DNA of 9,935 nt. Origin: Acidobacteriota bacterium. GTDB lineage: Bacteria > Acidobacteriota > Blastocatellia > Pyrinomonadales > Pyrinomonadaceae. How positions within the stretch are numbered: position 1 is the stretch's first letter; every line of letters begins with the position of its first letter. Below, one piece after another: positions 1 through 7,537 of this stretch. Both the position numbers and the translations under genes were made by a program. The stretch is from NCBI GenBank assembly GCA_029777145.1, contig JAKOSS010000597.1, forward strand, positions 1 to 9,935. Reading direction: 5' to 3'. The notes below the pieces were generated by a model. The model was not told the origin of the DNA, ran no database searches, and saw only the letters and a program-made list of their open reading frames with translations.

Positions 1-16
1 ACGCTCTTTGCATAAT

Positions 17-1078
17 CTACCGTGTTACCGGGCGGCGTGAAACAGGCCGCCGTGAGGCCGACGCGAGTTTTTCGGCCTTTGGTATGTCAACTTCCTTCAC
101 CTGGGCCTCGCCGAGGCGGCCCTGCCACCAGATCGCGATCGGGCTCGCAATGGCGATCGTCGAGTACGTACCGGTGATCGAACCGACGAACAGCGCCAGT
201 GAAAATCCGCGCAGAACCTCGCCGCCAAACAATACGAGCGCGAGTACCGAGAGAAACACGAGACCATTGGTCACGATCGTTCGGGACATCGTCTGGTTGA
301 TCGAATCGTTCGTCAGATTGTAAAGCGATTCTCCGCGGTGGAGCGTCAAATTTTCACGGATCCGGTCGAAGATGACGATCGAGTCGTTAACTGAAAACCC
401 GACCAGCGTCAGCAACGCCGCGAGCACGGTCAGACTGATTTCCCACTGGAACACCGAAAAGAACGCGAGCGTCACGAGCACGTCATGGAAGACGGCGATG
501 ACGGCGCCGGCGGCGTATGTCCAGTCATAACGGAACGCGATGAAGAACAGGATCCCCGCCAGTCCGAGCAACGTCGCGATCACCGCCTGATTGCGGAGCT
601 GCGCGCCGGCGACCGGTCCGACCGAGTCCGTTCCGACGATCTTGTAGCCCGCCGACGGATCATCGGCAAGCGACGCCGATCCCTCGGCCTCTTTGCCGAG
701 CGTATCGAGCGCACGCTTCACCATGCACCGGCCCGCCTCGTCGGCGTCCGGACAGTCGTCGCGGCGACCGATGTTCGGGACCTTGATCAGGACCTCATCA
801 GTCTTGTCAGTCGAATCCTGAATGATCGACTCGCCGAGTCCGATGTCATTGAGCGCCCCGCGGACCGCTTCGACGTTGGGTTTCTCGCGAAACTTGGCAG
901 TCACGACGGTTCCGCCGCGGAAATCGACGCCGAGGTTGAACGAATCGGTTCCGCCTTCCGAGAACTGCCGTCCGATCGCGGAGCCCAGACCGGCCAAGAG
1001 GACGACGATGGACACCGCAATAAAGATCTTGCGCTTGCCCATCCAGTCAACATTGATTGTCTTAAAAATCTCAAACAT
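17..1078 (-). CDS. secF: Protein translocase subunit SecF
   Basis: SecF works with SecD in the inner membrane, using the proton-motive force to help the SecYEG/SecA machine complete protein export. The 353-residue product has TM1 at about 17-36 and the family motif GVDFRGGT at 50-57. A soluble extracytoplasmic P1 domain follows, with VGPVAG at 153-158, and then five more membrane segments from about 163. FHDV (197-200) and VGFSVNDSIVIFDRIREN (226-243) are the conserved TM4 signature, with D232 in the position of the functionally important acidic residue. The protein is longer than the usual ~300-320 residues because P1 has an extra segment at about 103-145 with two cysteines (C109, C118) and because of a basic tail ending in two SRRPV repeats (342-351). 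The ATG start lies 18 nt after the secD stop, so co-transcription is very likely. No clear Shine-Dalgarno is visible. Confidence 0.97.
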   Translation of the reverse strand: MFEIFKTINVDWMGKRKIFIAVSIVVLLAGLGSAIGRQFSEGGTDSFNLGVDFRGGTVVTAKFREKPNVEAVRGALNDIGLGESIIQDSTDKTDEVLIKVPNIGRRDDCPDADEAGRCMVKRALDTLGKEAEGSASLADDPSAGYKIVGTDSVGPVAGAQLRNQAVIATLLGLAGILFFIAFRYDWTYAAGAVIAVFHDVLVTLAFFSVFQWEISLTVLAALLTLVGFSVNDSIVIFDRIRENLTLHRGESLYNLTNDSINQTMSRTIVTNGLVFLSVLALVLFGGEVLRGFSLALFVGSITGTYSTIAIASPIAIWWQGRLGEAQVKEVDIPKAEKLASASRRPVSRRPVTR

Positions 1079-1096
1079 TGTGTCTACAAATACTTA

Positions 1097-2764
1097 CTAG
1101 ATGCTCAGGGTCTTTGCTTCCGGGTTTCTTTCAAGCAGCCACATGAAAATCGTGCGCGAAACGAAAACAGCCGAGAAGAGGTTGATCAACAGCCCCAAAA
1201 CAAGGGTTACCGCGAAGCCGCGGATCGGCCCCGAACCGTAAAGATAAAGGATCGTCGAAGAAATGATCGTCGTAATGTGCGTGTCGATGATCGTGATGAA
1301 CGCGCGGTCAAATCCCATCGAAACCGAATTCGCGATCGAATGTCCGGCGCGCAGTTCCTCACGCATGCGCTCGAAGATAAGCACGTTCGAGTCGACGGCC
1401 ATACCGACGCCGAGAATCAAACCGGCGATACCCGGAAGCGTCAGCGTCGAATCCATGACGATCAGACCGGCCATCGTCAGCAGCATGTTGAGCACGAGCG
1501 CGACGACCGCGTTGACGCCCGCGCCGCGATAGTAAAACAACATGAAGATGATGACGAACAGCAATCCGCCGATCGATGCGCGAACGCCGGCATCGATCGA
1601 ATCGGCGCCGAGGCTCGGTCCGACGGTCCGTTCTTCCTGATATTCGATCTCAGCCGGAAGTGCGCCCGAACGAAGCGTCAGCGCCAGATCCTCGGCCGAG
1701 GTCTTGCTGAACCGTCCCTGGATCTGTCCGCTGTCGAAGATCTGGCCCTGAATGACCGGAGCCGACTTGATCTCGCCGTTGAGAACGATCGCGAGGTACT
1801 TGCCGATATTCTTTCCGGTCCATTCACCGAACTTGGCGGCGCCCGCCGGTTTCAAATTGAACTGGATCTGGTAATCGCCGTCCGCACCGGTCTGCGAGTA
1901 CGCGCGCGCGTCGCGGAGCTCGTTTCCTTCAACGATCGCCGGATATTCGACGATCATAAAGGTCTTCGCTTTCTGATCTTGCTGGGACGGAGCCGCGGCA
2001 TCGTCGCGCTCGACGAGCGGCAGGATCTTGCGGTTCGGAGGAACGGTACCGCCGAGCGATTGCTTGGCCGCGTCCTCCGAAGGAAACGTTTGATACGAAT
2101 CGGTCGCGACCTTCATCAACGAGAGATTCGATTCGGCGCCGATCAATTTCTTGATGCGCTCCGGATCGTCAACACCCGGCATCTGAAGAAGGATCTGGCC
2201 CGATGACTGCGCGCCATGGCGCTGCAGCGTCGGCTCCTTGACGCCGAACGCGTTGATGCGGCTTTCGATGATCTTCAGCGCCTGCTCCACGGCCTGTTCC
2301 TTGAATGTTTCCTGAACGCGTGTCGGCAAGCTCCACGTCACCGTCGACCCGCTCGTGCTCTGCGTCCATTGACTGAATTCAACCTTCTTCTTGACCTCTT
2401 CGACGACGGCGTCGGCCTGGCTCGGATCGGTCAGATTCAGGTTCACCTGGAAAGTGCCGTTCTCGGCAACGACCGTATCGCCACTGACAGGCAGTTTGGC
2501 GTCGGTCGCGGCCGTCAGTGCGGCTTGTGCATTATTTTCCGTGAGCTTCTTCAGATAATCATCGGTTTTGACGCGCATCACGAGATGCGAGCCGCCTTTG
2601 AGGTCGAGACCGAGATTGATGTTCTGGGCGAGGTTCGCCTTGATGCCGCTCCACGTGAAGTCCGCACCGGTCGGTGTCCGTCGCGGCCCGAAGACCAGAT
2701 AAATACCGAGCAGGGTGATCGCGACAATGATGACGCTACGGACGATCAAACTTGTGTTCTTCAT
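1097..2764 (-). CDS. secD: Protein translocase subunit SecD
   Basis: SecD is the partner of SecF; its large extracytoplasmic domain pulls translocating proteins forward using the proton gradient. With the ATG at 2764 the product has 555 residues. TM1 is at about 7-26, GLDLKGGSH at 52-60, ESRINAFGVKEP at 167-178 and LRSGALPA at 364-371. VGPSLGADSI (381-390) leads into the C-terminal membrane bundle. GVGMAVDSNVLIFERMREE (452-470) contains the conserved TM4 aspartate D458. The segment at about 220-270, rich in A, Q, K and D, is a variable insertion in the P1 domain. An in-frame TTG at 2779 would add MAASF. I prefer the ATG because it leaves a normal n-region (MKNTSLIVRS), but neither start has a clear ribosome site. 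The gene sits 57 bp after yajC and 18 bp before secF, a classic yajC-secD-secF operon. Confidence 0.96.
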   Translation of the reverse strand: MKNTSLIVRSVIIVAITLLGIYLVFGPRRTPTGADFTWSGIKANLAQNINLGLDLKGGSHLVMRVKTDDYLKKLTENNAQAALTAATDAKLPVSGDTVVAENGTFQVNLNLTDPSQADAVVEEVKKKVEFSQWTQSTSGSTVTWSLPTRVQETFKEQAVEQALKIIESRINAFGVKEPTLQRHGAQSSGQILLQMPGVDDPERIKKLIGAESNLSLMKVATDSYQTFPSEDAAKQSLGGTVPPNRKILPLVERDDAAAPSQQDQKAKTFMIVEYPAIVEGNELRDARAYSQTGADGDYQIQFNLKPAGAAKFGEWTGKNIGKYLAIVLNGEIKSAPVIQGQIFDSGQIQGRFSKTSAEDLALTLRSGALPAEIEYQEERTVGPSLGADSIDAGVRASIGGLLFVIIFMLFYYRGAGVNAVVALVLNMLLTMAGLIVMDSTLTLPGIAGLILGVGMAVDSNVLIFERMREELRAGHSIANSVSMGFDRAFITIIDTHITTIISSTILYLYGSGPIRGFAVTLVLGLLINLFSAVFVSRTIFMWLLERNPEAKTLSI

Positions 2765-2821
2765 AAAACTTGCTGCCAACCGGCAAAAATCCGCGCTCCG
2801 ATCCGGTCGCGGCCCGGCAGC

Positions 2822-3130
2822 TTACTTTGTTTCCTCTGCTTTTTTTCCGATGACGGCCTGTTTGCCGACCTCGAGAAATGACTTCTCCGCGCTTTGAATG
2901 ATGAAGCTCGTCTCCTTCACTTCCTTGATCTTCCCGATGATCCCGCCGTTCGTCACGACCTCATCGTTGATCTTGAGCGTCGTGATCATCTCCTGAAGCT
3001 TCTGCTGCTGCTTTTGCTGCGGTCGAATGACCAGGAAATAAAAGATCCCGAAGATGATGACGATCAACGGCACCATCGTAAACAAGCCGCTGCCGCTCTC
3101 ACCCTGAAAAAGCAAAATTGGTGTATTCAT
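2822..3130 (-). CDS. yajC: Preprotein translocase accessory subunit YajC
   Basis: YajC is a small single-pass inner-membrane protein that associates with SecDF and the holo-translocon; it is usually non-essential. The 102-residue product fits the family length. A short extracytoplasmic N-terminus is followed by one membrane helix at about 17-35. The diagnostic basic/glutamine segment RPQQKQQQKLQEM (36-48) comes next, and then the cytoplasmic INDEVVTNGGIIGKI motif (54-68), whose usual form is GDEVVTxGGIxG. The ATG at 3130 is the only sensible start. It is separated from tgt by a 105-bp AT-rich gap carrying a sigma70-like promoter candidate, so yajC-secD-secF may be transcribed independently as well as by read-through from tgt. 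Confidence 0.95.
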   Translation of the reverse strand: MNTPILLFQGESGSGLFTMVPLIVIIFGIFYFLVIRPQQKQQQKLQEMITTLKINDEVVTNGGIIGKIKEVKETSFIIQSAEKSFLEVGKQAVIGKKAEETK

Positions 3131-3155
3131 TGTCTTAACGGAAAAGAAAGACGCA

Positions 3156-3184
3156 ATTATGACAAAGTAACTTCATTTAATCAA
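3156..3184 (-). promoter_or_regulatory. Candidate sigma70-type promoter for yajC-secD-secF
   Basis: Read on the minus strand, the tgt-yajC gap holds TTGATT (3184-3179, 4/6 to the -35 consensus) and CATAAT (3161-3156, 5/6 to the -10 consensus), separated by exactly 17 nt. Transcription would start near 3149, giving a leader of about 19 nt before the yajC ATG at 3130. The surrounding stretch is clearly more AT-rich than the flanking genes, as expected of a promoter. This is a consensus match only; the organism's sigma factor preference is unknown. Confidence 0.45.
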
Positions 3185-3236
3185 AGCAGTCGTATGCGGA
3201 AAGTCCCGTATTATTTGAAAAATCCGCGCCGCGCCG

Positions 3237-4481
<1,245 letters not shown>

Positions 4482-4482
4482 G

Positions 4483-5970
4483 TCAGTCGTTGGCGACCGC
4501 CGGTTCGTGACCGACGAGCGCCCAGATATTCGCGGAGCCGACCGCCACCTGCGACACGATCTTTCCGTCCTCGTTGACCATGATCGCCGACGGCGTCCCG
4601 GGCATACCGAGTTTTTCGGCCGTTTTGCCGCCTTCTTCGATAACGATCGGCGACTTGATCGCAAGCGGTTCGTGATCCGAAGTCGATCCCTGAGAAAATA
4701 CAAGCAGCGACGGATCAGACTCGCGCCGCGAATTGTCCCAGGCGATCAACTCGGGCATCATCGCCTGGCAATGTCCGCAACCCATGCTCCAGTACATGAC
4801 GAGCGTGTTCCGGCCCTTGAGGTCGGCATTCGAGACCTTGTTGTCCTGCAGATCGCTGAGATCGAACTCCGGCATCTCGGATCCGATCGAAAGCTCGCCG
4901 ACGCCACTGACGTCGCCGATCGCGTAGACTTTCGCGACGTCTTCCTTTCTCAATTTCGCGATCAACTCGCGGATCGCCGCGTCGCCGACCGCCGGCGCCG
5001 ACGCAATGACACCCTCGTAATTGATGAATATCCCGACCGGCGTCCATTCGGCACGGAACTTTGTTCCGACCTCCCGATCCTCCTGGAGAAGAATCTCCTT
5101 GAATGACTTGCCGCCGAACTTCTCGGCATTCTGTGCGGCGTCGCCGGTGCTGATGAAAACGACGTCGAGCGATTCACGGAATTCCTTTTGCCATTCTTCG
5201 ATCTCCGGCAACAGCGACGCGCACGGCGTGCAGGTCGGGCTGACGAAAAAGAAAAGCATCGGCCGCCCGCGCGTTTCGAGATCCTTCGACGTGACCGTCC
5301 GCCCGGCCAGATCTTTGAGTTCGAACGCCGGCAATTTCGCGCCGATCGGCAGACCGTCCTGCGGTGCGTTGATGTTGTCGCGCGTGACCTCGCGCCCGCC
5401 CTCATGTGCCAGGACCTCGATCACCTCGAGCCGGCGCATGACCTGATCTTGCTGCTCGGTGATCTTCTTGAGATAAAAAACCGCAAGCGCCAGGAGCGCA
5501 ACGAAGACGATCCCGAATATCAATTGAATAGCCATGTCGATTGTTAATTCCGTGAAACCCAGCCCTTGATTGTAATTACCCTGCGCGACGAGGGCGAACG
5601 CGAATCCCGCGAAAACTACGTTCCGGATCAGGCTTTTCCAACTCACCGGCTCGCTGTGGATCGCCCCGAAACAATGGCAGTCAGGCGCCTTTCCTTTGGC
5701 AAGCTGCCAGATCATGCCGCCGATGAAAACGGCAAGCATGACGAAACAGCCGATCGCGCCGAACCAGGCGGTGAAGACCGGGAGCAGAAGTATCGCGAAC
5801 CCGATCTCGACGATCGGCAACGCATATGCGATTCCCTCAGAAAGGTCTTCGTTCACCCCGAATTCGCGGAACGCTCGCTTCGACCCTTCAAGATCGAGCA
5901 GTTTTCCGACGCCCGCGATGATGAACACCGACGCGAGGAAGATTCTGATCAGGAGCAGGACCTCATCCAT
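4483..5970 (-). CDS. MauE/DoxX-like membrane protein fused to two tandem TlpA-like thioredoxin domains
   Basis: This is probably an extracytoplasmic thiol-disulfide oxidoreductase anchored in the inner membrane; its substrate is unknown. With the ATG at 5970 the product has 495 residues. Residues 1-170 form a four- to five-helix MauE/DoxX-like domain. It has the family-like opening RIFLASVFIIAGVGKLLD (9-26) and a PDCHCFG motif (96-102, C98/C100). A short charged helix (170-190) follows, then thioredoxin domain 1 with CTPC (247-250) and cis-proline P311, and thioredoxin domain 2 with CGHC (398-401) and cis-proline P460. The domains share the pattern IG..(L/M)P.F.L.DL...V...DL..R at 209-236 and 362-387, then C..C and PE..(E/A)W, so they look like an internal duplication. 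An in-frame TTG at 5988 would add six residues. MauE takes part in methylamine dehydrogenase maturation in methylotrophs, but no mau genes are present here. The stop lies 1 nt from tgt. Confidence 0.9.
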   Translation of the reverse strand: MDEVLLLIRIFLASVFIIAGVGKLLDLEGSKRAFREFGVNEDLSEGIAYALPIVEIGFAILLLPVFTAWFGAIGCFVMLAVFIGGMIWQLAKGKAPDCHCFGAIHSEPVSWKSLIRNVVFAGFAFALVAQGNYNQGLGFTELTIDMAIQLIFGIVFVALLALAVFYLKKITEQQDQVMRRLEVIEVLAHEGGREVTRDNINAPQDGLPIGAKLPAFELKDLAGRTVTSKDLETRGRPMLFFFVSPTCTPCASLLPEIEEWQKEFRESLDVVFISTGDAAQNAEKFGGKSFKEILLQEDREVGTKFRAEWTPVGIFINYEGVIASAPAVGDAAIRELIAKLRKEDVAKVYAIGDVSGVGELSIGSEMPEFDLSDLQDNKVSNADLKGRNTLVMYWSMGCGHCQAMMPELIAWDNSRRESDPSLLVFSQGSTSDHEPLAIKSPIVIEEGGKTAEKLGMPGTPSAIMVNEDGKIVSQVAVGSANIWALVGHEPAVAND

Positions 5971-5979
5971 AAAAGTTAA

Positions 5980-6008
5980 ATTGTTCAATTTTCGGGGGAA
6001 AATTTCAA
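5980..6008 (-). promoter_or_regulatory. Candidate promoter with a palindromic spacer before the MauE-TlpA-TlpA gene
   Basis: On the minus strand TTGAAA (6008-6003, 5/6 to -35) and AACAAT (5985-5980, 4/6 to -10) are 17 nt apart. The predicted start near 5973 would leave only a few nucleotides before the ATG at 5970. A perfect 7-bp inverted repeat (AATTTTC, loop of four, GAAAATT; 5987-6004) fills the spacer and overlaps the -35 edge, so it could be an operator. The -10 match is weak and the region is simply AT-rich, so this is tentative. Confidence 0.3.
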
Positions 6009-6036
6009 TCGCAAGCTAAGGGGAGTTTCGGTCCGT

Positions 6037-6051
6037 TGAAAGTGCCTTTCA
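6037..6051. other. Small hairpin between der and the fusion gene
   Basis: The 118-bp gap between the der stop and the ATG at 5970 contains a perfect 6-bp inverted repeat, TGAAAG and CTTTCA around a 3-nt loop. It lies about 38 nt after the der stop in the direction of transcription. No U-run follows, so it is not a convincing intrinsic terminator; it may be chance or an RNA processing or stability element. Confidence 0.2.
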
Positions 6052-6088
6052 CGCGAAATCCACCGATTTGTTCCGGCAATTTCCCCGA

Positions 6089-7441
6089 TCAGTCCGACTT
6101 TCGCTCCTTGTGACGCTCCTTGATCCGGATCGGCGTCGCGAAAAAGCCGAATTCTTCGCGCAATCGATTTTCCACATACCGGATGTAGGAAAAGTGAAGT
6201 CCGGCTTTGCTGCCGCCGGATGTAAATAGGATAAACAGCGGCGGACGCGTGCCGCCTTGCGTCAAAAACTGGACTTTCAGGCGTGAAAATCCTCCCTTCA
6301 CGGGCGCCGGAGCGGTTCCGCCTTTCGGCTGCGAGATCGACGCCTCGAAGAATCGATTGAGTTTCGACGTCGGGACGCGCAGACGCCGCGCTTCGTCCGC
6401 TTCCGCGACGAACGGCAGGATCTTCGTCACGCGCTGGCCGGTCAGCGCCGAGATCGTGACCATCGGCGCCCAATCGAGGAACTTCATGTTCCTTCGGAGC
6501 TCACGCTCGAATTCATAGATCGTGTTCGTTTCCTTTTCCTCGACGGCGTCCCATTTGTTGACGGCGATGATCACCGAGCAGCCCGAATCGACGGCGTAGC
6601 CGGCGATGTTCGCGTCGAGGTTCGTCACGCCCTCGACGGCATCGATGACGAGGATCGCAACGTCAGCGCGCTCGAGTGATTTTTTCGCCATGATGACCGA
6701 AAGTTTTTCGGCCATCTCGGTCGTCTTCCCTTTCCGGCGGATGCCCGCGGTGTCGATCAGCAGGAACTTCTTGCCGTCGACGGTCAAATGGGTATCGACC
6801 GCGTCGCGCGTCGTACCGGCGATCGGCGAGACGATGACCCGCTCTTCGCCGAGGATCTTGTTCAGGAGCGACGATTTTCCGACGTTCGGCCGACCGATGA
6901 TCGCGAGTTTGATCTCGTCCGTTTCTTCCTCTTCGACCGGTTCTTCGAACTCGAGAACGTCGAGCACCGCATCGAGCAGATCGCCGACCGAACTGCCGTG
7001 CTCGGCGGAGACCGCCGTCAGCGCAAACCCGAATTGGTAGAACTCGGCCGCTTCCTCTTCGACCTTCCGCGACTCGGCTTTGTTGGCGGCGATGAAAACC
7101 GGTTTGCCGATATTGCGTAAATAGACTGAGATCTCCTCGTCGAGCGGCGTCACGCCGGCGCGCGCGTCGACGACCCAGATCACGGCCTGCGCCTCGGCGA
7201 TCGCGTGTCCGGCCTGTTTGAAGATGTTCGCGGGGATGATCGCCTCGTCGTCCGGCACGATACCGCCGGTGTCGACAAGGCGGAAGACCTGCGACTTCCA
7301 TTCGACCTCGCCGTAGATCCGGTCGCGCGTAATGCCCGGCTCGTCGCCGACGATGGATCTGCGCGATCCCGTGAGGCGATTGAAAAGGGTCGATTTCCCG
7401 ACATTCGGGCGCCCGATGATGGCAACCAGAGGCAAGTTCAT
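6089..7441 (-). CDS. der: Ribosome biogenesis GTPase Der (EngA)
   Basis: Der is an essential GTPase with two G domains that binds the 50S subunit and acts late in its assembly. The 450-residue product has the typical length. G domain 1 has GRPNVGKS (10-17), T38 in GITRD, DTGG (57-60), NKAE (120-123) and SAEHG (145-149). An acidic linker (163-176, rich in E) joins it to G domain 2, with GRPNVGKS (183-190), GTTRD (209-213), DTAG (230-233), NKWD (295-298) and SAL (331-333). The C-terminal KH-like domain spans about 355-445 and ends in a basic tail. The first G4 motif reads NKAE rather than NKxD; this variant occurs in some Der proteins and is not a sign of decay. The ATG at 7441 is fixed by the conserved MNLPLVAIIGRPN start. 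der is the first gene of the leftward group and diverges from dsbD. Confidence 0.97.
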   Translation of the reverse strand: MNLPLVAIIGRPNVGKSTLFNRLTGSRRSIVGDEPGITRDRIYGEVEWKSQVFRLVDTGGIVPDDEAIIPANIFKQAGHAIAEAQAVIWVVDARAGVTPLDEEISVYLRNIGKPVFIAANKAESRKVEEEAAEFYQFGFALTAVSAEHGSSVGDLLDAVLDVLEFEEPVEEEETDEIKLAIIGRPNVGKSSLLNKILGEERVIVSPIAGTTRDAVDTHLTVDGKKFLLIDTAGIRRKGKTTEMAEKLSVIMAKKSLERADVAILVIDAVEGVTNLDANIAGYAVDSGCSVIIAVNKWDAVEEKETNTIYEFERELRRNMKFLDWAPMVTISALTGQRVTKILPFVAEADEARRLRVPTSKLNRFFEASISQPKGGTAPAPVKGGFSRLKVQFLTQGGTRPPLFILFTSGGSKAGLHFSYIRYVENRLREEFGFFATPIRIKERHKERKSD

Positions 7442-7453
7442 AGGTCGGAGTTG

Positions 7454-7483
7454 ATTCTAGCAAATGCTGACGAATGTTGTTGA
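7454..7483 (-). promoter_or_regulatory. Candidate promoter for der
   Basis: In the der-dsbD divergent gap, read on the minus strand, TCAACA (7483-7478, 4/6 to -35) and TAGAAT (7459-7454, 5/6 to -10) are 18 nt apart. Initiation near 7447 would give a leader of only about 5 nt before the der ATG at 7441, implying a nearly leaderless message. No Shine-Dalgarno is visible upstream of that ATG, which is consistent with this. It is a consensus match only. Confidence 0.35.
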
Positions 7484-7537
7484 GTCGGCAGAGCGGAATG
7501 AATTTTGAGGATAAGCGGATATTTATGTTAGCTTTGA

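Noticed and set aside
485..2206. A 573-codon open frame on the plus strand opposite secF and secD
   Set aside because: It lies antisense to two unambiguous genes. Its translation is full of R, D and E with no domain or membrane pattern, as expected of a shadow frame in GC-rich DNA.
3131..3236. Possible intrinsic terminator after tgt
   Set aside because: The GC-rich run after the stop is followed by a short T-run in the transcript, but it is not self-complementary enough to form a stable stem; a promoter candidate explains the gap better.
4482..4703. Upstream extension of the tgt reading frame to 4703
   Set aside because: The added 74 residues are arginine/serine-rich, do not resemble Tgt, and overlap the second thioredoxin domain of the upstream gene. 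Homology starts at the ATG at 4481.
6719..7441. Der G4 motif NKAE as a sign of a degraded first GTPase domain
   Set aside because: All other G motifs are intact, and NKAE is seen in other Der proteins to my recollection, so it is a natural variant.
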